Shown here in pieces: positions 11,199 through 22,075 of a stretch of 64,000 nucleotides of DNA (its first letter is position 1; every line of letters begins with the position of its first letter). The translations under genes and the position numbers were made by a program. The stretch is from Calcarisporiella thermophila CBS 279.70 (lineage: Eukaryota > Calcarisporiellomycota). The stretch is from the NCBI RefSeq assembly GCF_041956535.1, contig NW_027192197.1, positions 827,647 through 891,646 on the forward strand, written 5' to 3'. Below the pieces are notes generated by a model. It was not told where the DNA came from, ran no database searches, and was given only the letters and a program-made list of their open reading frames with translations.

Positions 11199-12453
11199 TT
11201 CCACATTTGTCAAGATTAAATTATTCAAGATGGTCTACGGATTCGACGATGTATTATGTTTTATATCTGTTAACACTATGGAGTCCATTCAGTATGAAAT
11301 AAATCTAATATTAAAGCCCCGTATTTTCCCTTTTGCTTTATGGTGAATCCTTAATACAGGCTCCAGCCCCCTGTATCGGCTTGCTAGTGGCCTTAAAGCG
11401 TAAGCCGCCTTCTTATCTCTTGGCACGGATGCCCGCCACTTGACTAACCGCCATGTATCGTTGCCCCCTTTCAAACTAACCTTTCTACACCTCTCATTCA
11501 ACGATAACTTCTATGCAAAAAAAAAAATCGCCGCATGCAGTTGGGAAAACACGCTCTTTAAAGAGCGAATCCCATTTCTCAAAGCGAGGCTCTGCACGCT
11601 TTCATCGCCGCCTGCTTGATAGTGGATGGGTTGCATTAGCTCAAAAGGGATCGATTGATAAGGGGACTCCTCGTGTACATGGACTAAATTGCTCAATCAG
11701 CCGTGATAAGCCCCAGCAAGTACAATTATCACCAGAAAGCCACCTATTGTTCTCGGAATTGATCGAGGCTCGTCGGGGTATGATGAGGGATGGAGGAGCG
11801 GCTGTCATCAGAGCGGGACAAGATATCCCAAATGCCACGTTACGGATGACCCATTCTCCTTTGCGCGAGCTGCATATGCTGGCTGATATCGAGAAAAGCC
11901 ACGGCCGGGAGGTCCGGTCGCTCACAGAGGGCAATATGCACTGGGCATGCCGATTACGCTAGATTGCCCCTCACGAACAAGTGGAGCCGTTCTTGCTTCC
12001 CCACCCCAGCTAGGGAACGCCAAACCAGCCCAATCGGGCGGCCCAGAGGCAGGCCGCGGGGGATCGTGGGATCCATAGGACTCGGCCGGAGCCCAAGGCT
12101 TAGATTCGAATACGGAGAAGAAAAACACCGCCTCCCCAGGATGGCAATTTACGCTGAGGAGAGGTTACACACGCATTAAAGAGTTTAACCCTGAAGAAAC
12201 GTGATCCAATTTGGGATTACTAAAGAGATATTTCCAGCACAGACCGCCAATGAAACTGCTCCGCTTGATATTTCGCCGTCCCATCAGAGGTCACGGCCTG
12301 TCCATATTGGCTTAAAGTTTGTGTGCACTTCAGGTGTAATCCGAGCTGCATTTCCCTCGCGACACTCTTCCGTCTCCATCCCTGGTCGCCATTCTCTCCG
12401 AATTCACTGCACTTGCTCGGCGGCTTATAGGCAGAGGCATAGGCATCACCGAG
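11199..12453. other. Gene-free stretch between glycosylase and ALDH genes
   Basis: About 1.25 kb. The longest open frame (11513-11962, plus) matches nothing I know, begins inside an A-run and has an equally open antisense frame. The GC-rich part at 11850-12120 differs in composition from the flanks. No tRNA or repeat seen. Confidence 0.4.
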
Positions 12454-14337
12454 ATGGGTACCAGCTACACCGACATTTCCACGTTTGGAGCGGTAAGATG
12501 TTGGCCCCATTTCTGAATGGCACGAGGAGGCTCATTTCATTTCCATTCTGCCTCCATTCCAGATTCATCAGACGCTTACTACCACCTTCTGCTCTGGGGC
12601 TACTCGGAGCCTCGCGTGGCGCCGGAAGCAGCTCAAGGAGCTCTACCGCATGCTCGAGGAGAATGAAGACGCACTCTGCGAGGCGCTAAGGCTAGACCTG
12701 CGCAAAAATCGCCAGGAGTCCATCACGAGCGAAATAGGCGTGTCCAGAAGCGAGGCCGCCAATGCCTATAAGAATCTGCAATCGTGGGCGAGTAAGAAGA
12801 ACGTGTCCAGCAACTTTGCCTTTAAGCTCGACAGCTGTCAAATCCACAGACACCCCAAAGGTGACTCTGCATTCCCCTGACTTGTCTGCAAGCATCTGTG
12901 TGTTCACTTCTTGCTTTGTGCCGGGTAGGGGTGGTTCTCATCATCGGCCCTTGGAACTATCCGGTGAATCTCCTCGTCATTCCCCTGATTGGCGCCATTG
13001 CGGCCGGAAACTGCGTCTTGCTCAAGGTAAAGAACACGAGCCCAACGCCCTTCACCCATCAAGTGAAATCCGCTCAACCCTTCTCTTTTCTGGGCCCATT
13101 GCCAGCCCTCCGAGATTTCTTTCCATACTAGTTCGCTGCTTAGCCGGCTCATTGAAAAATACCTCGATACCTCAGCCATTCGCGTCATCAATGGGGGTCC
13201 GGAGGAGACAAGCGAATTGCTTCGCTTCAAATTTGACCACATCTTCTACACAGGAAACGGCAGGGTCGGCCGGGTTGTCATGCGGGCGGCCGCGGAATAT
13301 CTAACCCCGGTAACTCTTGAACTCGGAGGAAAGTGTCCCACCTATGTGGCCAAGGATGTGGATGTCGCGATAGCGGCTCGCCGCATAGCGTGGGGCAAGT
13401 TCCTCAATGCCGGGCAAACCTGCATTGCTCCGGACTACGTCATTTGCGAGAAAGAGATCCAAGAGGCGTTTGTCAGCGCGTTGCAAGATGCTTTTCATGA
13501 GTTTTTTGGCGGCAACGACTGGAAACAAAGTGTGAGCTATGGTCGCATCATTAACGAACACCACTGGGACCGGCTCGTGAGGATGTTGAAAGGGTCCAAG
13601 GGAAGAGCGGTGATAGGCAATGAAATGGACCGGGAGGATCTTTTCATGGCCCCTACCGTGGTGGTCGATGTTCAGAAGGACGATAGGGTTGGTCATTTTC
13701 ATTAGCTCTGTTTGTAGCAGAGAAATTTAACCTGCTTCATTCTTGCCTCTCAAAATCATGCTGAATTAGTTGATGAGCGAAGAAATCTTCGGCCCCCTTC
13801 TCCCCGTTGTCACCGTCGAGGGCATTCAAGGCGCGATCTCCATCATGAATTCTTTGTAACCTATTGCATATTGAATTTTTACGTAAATTGCACGTTAACC
13901 CACCTGCCGTCATTGTAGTGACCCTCCACTTGCCATCTATGTCTTCAGCAAGAACCAACACACCGTAGAGCACATCCAGAAGCAAACACGGGCGGGCGCC
14001 TTAGTATCTAATGACTGCTTGCTGCACTTCACCATTAATGCACTGCCTTTTGGCGGTGTAGGCGCGTCGGGTATGGGCCGATACCACGGAAAGCATTCAT
14101 TTAATGAATTCAGCGATCACCAAGCGAGTCTGTCGCGAGGTTTCTCCCATCTCATAGAGATGGCCAATAGTGCGCGTTACCCTCCGTATACCAACGGCAA
14201 ACTGAGGTAAACTCTCTTCGTATTAGACTTGGTGGTTGGGAAGTCTAAGACCCCTCTCTTATGCAACATCCTTGTCCAGATACCTCGCGATGCTGCTCTT
14301 TGAGAAACTGAACCTGACCAAAAAGTCTTCCGATTAA
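12454..14337 (+). CDS. HFD1: Fatty aldehyde dehydrogenase, ALDH3/HFD1 type
   Basis: NAD(P)-dependent oxidation of fatty aldehydes to acids, as in yeast Hfd1. Seven exons: 12454-12492, 12563-12860, 12929-13026, 13106-13687, 13770-13855, 13919-14206 and 14280-14337, giving 482 residues. Seen in order: [19 protein letters not shown], the cofactor-site [21 protein letters not shown] after the third intron, general-base Glu (TLELGGK, about residue 217), catalytic Cys (NAGQTC, about 251), [11 protein letters not shown] and [19 protein letters not shown]. The Glu-Cys spacing of 34 fits the family. The last intron carries the frame past an apparent stop at 14208 into a short C-terminal [11 protein letters not shown] tail. 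One donor is GTTGGT, like that in the neighbouring glycosylase gene. Confidence 0.92.
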
Positions 14338-14765
14338 TGCAGAATACACTTCGCGTTAGAGTAGATTCCCCAGTATTTATGCACCACAGAATAGGACCCC
14401 CTCTTTTATTGTTTTTATTGTTTTTATTGTTTTCTAAGTCTTAATTATGTTCAGATCATAATTGCTGTAATTATACTGGACCCTTTTTAATTTTTAATTC
14501 ACTTGGAATAGCTTCGACGAGTGTAGAGTTTTTTTTTTTTTCTAGGATCTTTGCGAGAACCATCATTCAACTACCAAAACTAAGGATAGTCTAAATATAA
14601 ATCCCAGAGATTTTGACGCTTTAATTTTAGACGCGCAATAGAATAAAAAAGACTGGAATCTCCAACAATATCATTATCTTTTCTAGTTTTTCTTAGGAGC
14701 TAATCCTGGAAGAATGGACTCGTGGCAAGAACACGCTTGCAACATAAAAAAATTCATAAGTGAAT
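14338..14765. other. Intergenic, with a possible SINE-tail remnant
   Basis: AT-rich. At 14531-14560 the minus strand reads AAAGATCCTAG followed by a long A-run, which resembles the SINE tails elsewhere in the window, but no matching head or duplication is visible. The A-run at 14746-14752 is the terminator of tRNA-Phe. Confidence 0.4.
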
Positions 14766-14837
14766 GCCGGATCCCGGGATCGAACCGGGTACCTTAAGAT
14801 CTTCAGTCTTACGCTCTCCCAGATGAGCTAACCCGGC
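14766..14837 (-). tRNA. tRNA-Phe (GAA)
   Basis: A complete 72-nt cloverleaf on the minus strand. Acceptor GCCGGGT/ATCCGGC pairs fully (one G-T). The D arm is GCTC...GAGC. The anticodon arm TAAGA-CTGAAGA-TCTTA gives anticodon GAA (Phe). The T arm is CCCGG-TTCGATC-CCGGG. There is no intron. A run of seven T (minus strand, 14752-14746) downstream is the Pol III terminator. Confidence 0.96.
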
Positions 14838-14899
14838 TAATCACGAATTTTGTGTGAAAAAATACTTGATATACAGCAATTCGTGTAACCTAAAATTTG

Positions 14900-15358
14900 G
14901 ATGGCGATGGCGCGGGTTCGAATCTCATCCAGCACTCCTATGTCTGGATTATTTACTATTCCTGTCTGGTCCTCATTAGTCCCGTCTGTCTCTCTATACC
15001 CCTGTCCCTGTCTGGTTCTCCATTGTCCCTGTTTGGTCCTCCATTATTCTTATCTGGTTCTCCACTATCCCTGTCCGGCTTTCTCTGTCCTCTCTGGTTC
15101 TCCCAGTCCTGTGTGGTTCTCTACTATCCCAGTCTCTTACTTCTCTTGTAACCCCTGCAAGTAAATGACTATAATCTGCACAAAATCATACGACCTTTGA
15201 TTCATCTTTCACCCTTCTTATCTATTCTGCTAAAAAAATCTCAGGAAAAAAAAGGCTGGCCAGGAGCATTACCTGGGTGATTTTTGACGTAGAAGTCTAC
15301 CCTGCCTTTAACTTGTATAGGAGACTTTGTAATAAATATCCTTAGTTAAAAAAAAAAA
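14900..15358 (+). mobile_element. SINE copy 3 (putative, 5' part unclear)
   Basis: The 3' end, about 15307-15358, reads TTTAACTTGTATAGGAGACT ... AATAAATATCCTT and ends in an 11-A run. It matches the tail of SINE copy 2 over some 30 positions, in the opposite genomic orientation. At the 5' side there is a B box (GGTTCGAATC, 14915-14924) in tRNA-like context but no clear A box. A CT-rich minisatellite lies between them. I infer one degenerate, expanded SINE, but the head and tail could belong to separate insertions. Confidence 0.5.
14941..15136 (+). repeat. Imperfect CT-rich minisatellite (~21-bp unit)
   Basis: Degenerate tandem copies of a unit like CCCTGTCTGGTTCTCCATTGT, for example at about 15002, 15023 and 15044, with more diverged copies on each side. 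It sits inside the putative SINE copy 3. It translates in two frames without stops, but the product is only the repeat, so I do not call a gene. Confidence 0.75.
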
Positions 15359-15995
15359 CTGGGACGAGTATAGATGGTCAAACATCCATTGCCATTATTA
15401 ATGGAGTGAGTGTGTATACCGTTTGCCCCACCAGCTTCCACTTTTAGATTGTTTCTGCAACCCAAGCTTTATGAATGGGTCATTAGAGAAAGAATAGCTC
15501 AAGTAAAAAGAAGAAGAACACGTTTATCCAGATTAATGATGATCTAGGTGTATTTTACTCTTAATTATAACACCTTACTGGCCTCGGCACTTTACTGCCA
15601 TTTGAAGAAGTCGGCTCTATCTTTATAGACGCACTCGGGGGTAGAAATATGGAACAAATGAACAAGCCGTTTACTTGCAGCGAAAATCTCGATCGCCTTT
15701 GTCTCTCGCTCTGTTCGTTGATAAATTAAGCCTGCAGCAATATATATGGACCAAGCGCTTATCGGCCTTTTCAATGTCAACATACTGGTTTTGCATGCCA
15801 TTTCGCGTGTTTATTGGAAAGACTGGCGAGAGTAAGAATAAAAAAAGTATTTTTATGGTGAAGCTCGATCAAGAATAAAATACTTGTCGAAATAAATAAA
15901 TAGTGTCAAGTATAGCAAACTTAAATAAAAAGCAGATAAATTATTCACGATGGTGGCAAGTTGAATAAGCGGTGATATCCATTAACCCGGTCTAT
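15359..15995. other. Intergenic, 3' side of DPBB gene
   Basis: AT-rich spacer. Small overlapping frames at 15592-15878 on both strands show no recognisable product. Nothing else seen. Confidence 0.45.
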
Positions 15996-16703
15996 TTACT
16001 TTTCCTCGTATTTGGGCCAATTCCCAGAAGCGGGACACTTTGAGAGGGGTCTCCAGGAGATGTTGAGGATACCGGCATCAGGATTACCAAGCTTAGAGAA
16101 TGCAGACCGAGTTAGGTCAATATTGCCATTCTTTGCACATCCCGCACACAAGTCCACCAGCTTGACGACTACGGATTTACCACCCGATCGTACTTCAATG
16201 CATTTATAGCACATGTTTAAGCCTCCCTTGATGGCACCAATCATGTCGCTGTTTCGGCCATTATAAGGCTTAAGTCTAAACAAAATGGTAAGCTGGCGTG
16301 TAGGTCCTTAGTTCACTAGAAAATCCCATTACCCATTTCGACCATAGCATGCTGCATTGTTGAGATTTCCGCCATCGTACCAAGTCACACGGTTGCTGCC
16401 CGAGTTCGCCGGCGGGCTCTCCTTGGCCGGCTTCTCCTTGGCCGGCTTCTTATTCTTGTTTCCCTTAGCGGGCTGCTTTGCTGGCTGTTTCGCGGGCTTC
16501 TTTGCCTCCTTCTTGGCCGGCTTCTTTTTGTTTCCCTTGTTGTTTTTGTTCTTCGGCGCACGGCGCTCAAAGTGGTGCAGGCCGTTGGCTTGAACCAAGG
16601 AGGCATCGAAGAGGGCTGTGGCGCGGCCAGTCTGCCATTCGTAGGCGCTGGCTCCGGTAAGCAGGGCGGCTGCCCCGACTGAGAGGAAAAAGGTCAGCTT
16701 CAT
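15996..16703 (-). CDS. Secreted DPBB (expansin/RlpA-like) protein
   Basis: Two exons, 16703-16333 and 16275-15996, 216 residues. There is a signal peptide (MKLTFFLSVGAAALLTGASA), then a spacer ending in ERRAP. A strongly basic Lys/Pro/Ala repeat region follows at about residues 50-95 (KPAKQPAKQPAKGNKNKK). A C-terminal double-psi beta-barrel domain starts VTWYDGGNLNNAACYG and includes MIGAIKGGLNMCYKCIEV, VVKLVDLCAGC, the hallmark DLTRSAFSKL and NISWRPLSKC. These domains occur in expansins, barwins and fungal secreted wall-loosening or effector-like proteins. There is no separate cellulose-binding domain. The basic linker may bind wall polyanions (inference). Confidence 0.9.
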
Positions 16704-17293
16704 CGCGGCTAGGGAGCGGGCTGGAGGGAAGCAGGGCAGGGGGGAAGGAGAGGCAGAGGAAAAGCAGCAGTGCAAGGAAGCAGCCGCCGTAGAAACAAAA
16801 AAAGTTGAATGTTTGTGCCATGCTGAAACGCAGCCGAGTCTGCCTGTGTAATCTTCAGCAGCGTGGTGGGATGCTCTTTTGTCGGCGACATCCTAGCACA
16901 AGCGAATCTTCCATCGCTAGCTGAAAACGCGAGTCTCAGTTTGAAATGCGGCGGTGACCAATGGCGGGGCTGCGTCTGTTAGGGTTGATTCAAGGTTATC
17001 AACTAAAGCCAGTTCCTATTTTTGTTGCCGCTTCGAACGCTTTGGTTCTCCGCAGAGGCCGGACGCGGCCCTGGAGTCCGACGTTTGCAGGCAAGTTTAG
17101 GGCAGGCGAGGCACTTAGGTTAGGTTGTGGATGCTAGCCTCAGAGGCCCTTTTTATAGACCGGAAAACTCTTGGCCTAGCTAAATTTTGATTCGATTCGA
17201 CGCTGATTGGTTAGATGGGTGACCCTCATTATTACCTTTCTCCTCAATACCCTCACGGAAATTTCATCATTGACATTTTCCTTCATTTAAATT
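16704..17293. promoter_or_regulatory. Divergent promoter region (DPBB / rhomboid)
   Basis: About 590 bp between two outward-facing starts, so it must hold both promoters. The minus side next to the DPBB start is pyrimidine-rich. I see no certain factor site. Confidence 0.5.
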
Positions 17294-19040
17294 ATGTCGT
17301 CTCACGAAGGCGGTTACTCGCGAACGAAGCCCCAACCCGATCCCTACTATGTACAGCCGCATGGGCATCAGGAATGGGATCAAAATTATAACTACGGGTC
17401 ACACGAGCAAGCAGCCTACCCCCAGCATTCTCAAGCTCCCGATGCCTATTATTACCCCCAGCAATATCAGCCGGATTCATACAATGAGATCCCGCTCACT
17501 ACCAAAACAACTGGCGATGCCCACTATGATACAGGATATCCTGTGCACAATACGAATGAGCACGAGTACTACCCCACCAACTCGTACAATGACGAAATTC
17601 AGCCGAAGCCAACCTCCTATCCATATTCCGCTGCCCAAGATTCGGGTGCTGCATATCCCACCACCTCACAAGCATATCCAATGACGGATTACACCCCCGA
17701 TGCTCGTAATACTGCCACCGGCATCGGATATGATCACAACTCCACATCGAAAGTCGCCACCTACAATAATCAATCTCAGCCAGATCCAGGCCATCATGCA
17801 GAGGGAACGTCTATACCTCCATCCGGCCCAACTCCCGCCAATGACACCGAATACATGCAGGCAGCAAAGCCTCTTATCAACCCGGACGATGTTCCCCGCC
17901 CGCCTCCGCGAAAATGGAGGCCCTGGTTTACCTGGTTTGTGACGGCGGTCCAAATCTGCGTGCTTATCGCTGAATTCGTGATATTCCATAACCTCACCGA
18001 CAAGTGGATCGAAACCTCGCCTTTCAACGTGATGATTGGCCCTTCCGCCCAGGCGCTGGTCTATGAAGGTGGCCGATTTGTTCCCTGCATGCGGCCTACA
18101 AATAACATGGACAAGCTGCTTCCCTGCCCAAATTCTAGCAATGCGCAGGCCACCGCTGGCTGTTCTCTGACGGAAGTCTGCGGCTTCAATGGATTCCCCA
18201 GTGGTAAGCCGGATCAATGGTAGGTGGATGATGGAGTGAAGCTCTTCATATTTCCGTAGCTGTCTCTCCATGAGAATGACGAAATATTACTCCATCTCCT
18301 AGGTTCCGCTTCATTACCCCCATATTTTTGCACGGTGGCATTGTCCATTTGCTCTTCAATTTGCTATTTCAATTAAGAACGGGAGCTCAATTGGAAACCG
18401 ACTTGGGACCTCTCCGTTTCGGGCTTATTTATTTGATCAGTGGCATTGGGGGATTCATTTTTGGCGGTAATTTCGCACCGACGCTCATCACCTCCACCGG
18501 TGCTTCCGGCAGTCTCTTTGGGTTAATTGGCTGCTTGGTGATCGATATCGTGATGAACTATCACACCCTTCATCGCCCTGGCTGGGAACTGACAAAGCTG
18601 GGAATTATGATTTTGATATCATTTTTGATTGGGTAACTGTCCACCCCCTGTTGGATATATTCTGTCCTATACTCACTCATGCTCTTCGCTTTGTCATCCA
18701 GGCTACTCCCATTCCTCGACAATTTTGCCCACATTGGCGGCTTTCTATGCGGCATTCTCTCAGGCTCTATCCTCATGCCGCTCGAGCGCAAAACTAAGAG
18801 TTTGAGACGAATCACGTGGTGGATCATTCGTCTTGTCGCACTGGCTCTGCTCATTGCATTTTATGGAGCACTTTTAGCCAACTTTTATAATGTAAGTGCG
18901 GCCACTGTGGATAATTTCTGACGATTTACTGACCCTTGCCTGATATTTAGCAAAATGATCCCTCTGCAGCGTGCCCGTGGTGTAAATATCTCTCCTGTCT
19001 CCCCATCCAGGGCTGGTGTGACGTTTTCAATAACCAATAA
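17294..19040 (+). CDS. Rhomboid-family intramembrane serine protease
   Basis: Four exons: 17294-18219, 18303-18632, 18702-18891 and 18951-19040, 511 residues. The first ~200 residues are a Tyr/Pro/Gln/Ser/His-rich, probably disordered cytosolic tail. The first membrane span is at about 213-235 (WFTWFVTAVQICVLIAEFVI). A Cys-containing loop (PCMRPTNNMDKLLPC) follows, then the rhomboid core FLHGGIVHLLFNLLFQLRTG. The nucleophile is in TGASGSLFGLIG (Ser about 376) and the catalytic His in NFAHIGGFLCG (about 429). A basic stretch and a final span lead to a short Cys-rich tail (CPWCKYLSCL). This matches the secretory-pathway (Rbd2/RHBDL-like) layout with extra N-terminal tail rather than the mitochondrial PARL type. 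Substrates unknown. Confidence 0.93.
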
Positions 19041-19688
19041 GGACACTTCTAAGGAGGAGTCTCGGATTGATTTTCTATTACATTCGTTTATTGCTGTCTT
19101 CAATTCAAGACTCTAGTCAATTTCAACACTTTCATCCTTCCATTTCCACTCTGTAATGTTTCATTTGTTTCTTCATTTTGTTTTCCCTTTTTTTTACCCC
19201 CTTGTACTTTGCTTTTGATGCTATTCACTTAGTAGACACCTCTTTCATTCATCCATAATTGGGGACTATGAAGGCGAGAAAAACGGATGCTTTTGGGCAT
19301 ATTGTATTGATTTGAATTATACACTAGGCGAATATGCATGTGATCCATGCATATACAACGGAATCCGGCGTGCAAAACAGTAATGAAATATACAAACAAT
19401 GGCAAACATGAAATAACGTGTAGAAAAGAAAAAGTGAAAAAAAAATCCTTCCCATGAAAAGAGCTAAAACTGGACTCGATCGCGAAGTGCAAGCACAAAA
19501 ATCCCTTTCGCCTACCTCCCACACTGCCTTTTCATCATTTTTGTTTTGAATTCGTCGCTAGAAAAAGATGGGATGAAGGGGTCCCTTCGCACAAAATCAT
19601 GGGAGGCTTTAGCTAAATGATCAATCTGGTTAGACACAAGAAGATAAATTGTCCCCCAAGGGGGGGGTGGACAACACCAAGATGGAAT
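19041..19688. other. 3' intergenic region
   Basis: Spacer between the convergent rhomboid and coiled-coil genes, AT-rich. Open frames at 19229-19524 (minus) look like chance. Nothing else seen. Confidence 0.5.
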
Positions 19689-20904
19689 TTACCACTCCTG
19701 CTCGACAAGCTCTACCTTGCCCATTTTCACACAAGTAGGACCCCCCGCCAGTTGCTGGTGCAGAAATAGCATCTGGGATACCAAAAACTCATACTCCGGT
19801 TCGGCTCTCGTTCGGATACTTTCTTTCTGTTCCTCTCGTAGCCTTCGCATCTCCCGCACATTCTCGTCGAGCTCCAAATGCAACCTTCGGTTTGCCCGCT
19901 GCAGGCGTGAATTCAATAGTCGCAGCTTGTTTGCCTCATCCTCAAGGAGACGCGAAGCGCGTTGCAGCCGCACATTTTGCAGTATAAGGTGCTCCATCTG
20001 ACACTCGAGCGCGCTGACTCGAGAGTCAGAGTCGCGCTGGCGCGGCGCCACATCAAGAAAGAAAGCAGGGTGGGATGATACTCTGTGTTGGTGAGGGCGA
20101 TGGAGCCCTTCCTTGCGATCCTCCGGAGATTCTGGATAGCCTGGCTCGTTAAGCAATTGCTGGGCACCCTTTATCACTCCATCATGAATGGTAGCCTCCC
20201 CTTCGAATGTCCCTTCTTCTGTATATTCTTTTGGTTCTTCCGGAATGGTTTCAGACAGGGAGACATCATCCATATCACTTGGAGAGGGGCTCACTTGATT
20301 CTGGCACTGCTTTTCGTCCATCGATCCCTCCTCCCCCTCCCCCTCCTCATCCACCTCTTGAGCCACACTAAGACGGTCAAAGTTGTGCACACGATAAGAC
20401 TATGAAGAAGAAGATAGGGGTCAGTAAAATAAAAGCATGCTTTTCGACAAAATCCACATCTTTACTCGTTCAATTTTCGAATGCAGTTGGGTATACTCAT
20501 CTCTGGGGCGTCTAGTCGAGCGCTTTCCGAAGTCAAAGAAGCCCGAGAGCGGTCGTTTCTTCGCCTCTCTGTTTAACTTTCTTCCGCCCACTATATTTTC
20601 GGAGGGAAACCTATAGTTCAAGGGAAGAATGTCGTACACAGACATAGGGCGGCGATGCTCCGAATTGCGCCTTAGTCCTGAATTTTTGGTGGAGGCCTCA
20701 GGGAAGGGATGGCCAGGCGTGCTTGCCCGTCGAAAGAGTCGCTTGAGAGGGTTAGAGGGTTTATCGCCGGGGTGGTTCGAGTTTGAGAAGGACTAAGTGA
20801 GAGAAGGGTAAGTACAAAGGGGGTCAGATGCGACGAATGCCCGTCACTGTGTCACTTACGAAAAGGGAATCAATGGTCAATGAGTACGATTTCAGGCCTC
20901 TCAT
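19689..20904 (-). CDS. Unrecognised coiled-coil protein
   Basis: Three exons assembled by frame: 20904-20860, 20792-20466 and 20399-19689, all phase 0, giving 360 residues. I do not recognise the family. The N-terminal ~125 residues are basic and Ser/Pro/Arg-rich (KRLFRRASTPGHP, KKRPLSGFFDFGKRSTRRP). A strongly acidic stretch follows (about 135-200), and then a heptad-like coiled coil from about 255 to 330 (VSALECQMEHLILQNVRLQR ... LQRANRRLHLELDENVREMR). The short first exon encodes MRGLKSYSLTIDSLF. The start is the only ATG giving an open 5' exon with a clean GTAAGT donor. The coiled coil suggests self-association or a scaffold; no function claimed. Confidence 0.7.
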
Positions 20905-21817
20905 TGTGTATATCGAAAGAGTTTCAAGACGAGTGGAGAGAATGTTAAAGGACAGAGGTATGAGTTATCAATATTAAATGAAAGTGCCTTGATTCTTTGC
21001 GGAAGCTATGAGGTATTAAAGATAGCCTGGAAGAACCAACCTTGATTGATTCAAATGCTGCAAAAGAAAAGGGGGAGTGGAGGAGGGGGGTCTCGGCTCC
21101 CTTTTTGATTTATTTGCCACCACTGCAAATTCAAATTAAAATAAAGCATTAATAAAATAAAGCAATATAAAACGAAATCACAACCGGATTCAAACTTGCG
21201 AAATTGCCGTCTTTTGTCAGCTTGCTGCTTGCTTAATTGTTTTCATACATAATTATTGCTATTACAGACCTTCTAGAAAGCGAGGTCCAAATTTATACCT
21301 CCTGCTTTAATTTTTATTTATTTTTTTCGGGCCCTAGCTTTTTTCCCTTGCCTCATTTCCAAAACTCCACATTTTTATCCTGTGCAATTTAGGAGGTGGT
21401 TGAAGAATGATTTAAGGAGCTCGCCCATGAACTGAAAATAAAAATAAATAATTGCCACCATTACCTCTAACGGTCCACCATTCTTGTAAGCCCAGAGAGC
21501 TTCTGAGCTTTTCTTAGCCCAATAACACCCGATCCAACGGCACCATGGTTTGATAATTAATTTGATGACATTATTCTCGCTATGGGTGCGGGGTTTGCAA
21601 GCGGGTTAGACTTGGATGCCTTCAACAAAACTCCCAGAGCGATGAAGAGGTCTACTTCCTCGAGCTTAGCTTGAATAGTTTCAAATTCGATCCATTAAAC
21701 AATTCAACCAGGAAAATATAAATGGGGTGGTTCACGCTACCGCTTTTTCTGATTATTCTCTTGAAATTATGCGAAATCCTGCATATTAACTTGGCTGATT
21801 TGGTTTCAGCAGAATAC
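20905..21817. other. AT-rich gene-free stretch
   Basis: Upstream region of the coiled-coil gene and flank of the decayed transposase. A purine-rich run lies at 21060-21095. No gene or RNA seen. Confidence 0.45.
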
Positions 21818-22075
21818 TCAGAAAATCGTAATAACCATTTTCCACAACGTTAATTTAGTCTCTTCGAAAAACCCTACTCGTTTCCAATCTTCCACGGTCA
21901 AATTTAAACACTTTCTCGCGAACTCCAGGCGATGTCTACGGTGCACAGCTGAGAGAAGAGGCTTCTTTGGACGCACTCGAGTCAGCACTTCCTCTCTTTG
22001 GATTACCCTCCTCACGGTATCATCGGTCAATTCTCTGTTGTATTGCTCTTTGAAAATTTTCTCACATCGGTTGGT
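21818..22075 (-). pseudogene. Tc1/mariner transposase relic
   Basis: The minus strand encodes an open stretch that reads like the middle of a Tc1/mariner transposase: the segment before the first catalytic residue (TVRRVIQREEVLTRVRPKKP, then HRRHRLEFARKCLNLTVEDW) and the block FFEETKLTLW. In active elements that block is usually F-S-D-E-(S/T)-K-F, so the first catalytic Asp is Glu here. The frame stops soon after, the helix-turn-helix region upstream is broken, and no second or third catalytic region or terminal inverted repeats were found. I read it as an old fragment. Confidence 0.75.

Noticed and set aside
11513-11962. Open frame of 149 codons on the plus strand
   Set aside because: Begins in an A-run, no family resemblance, antisense frame equally open. 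A decayed gene remains possible.
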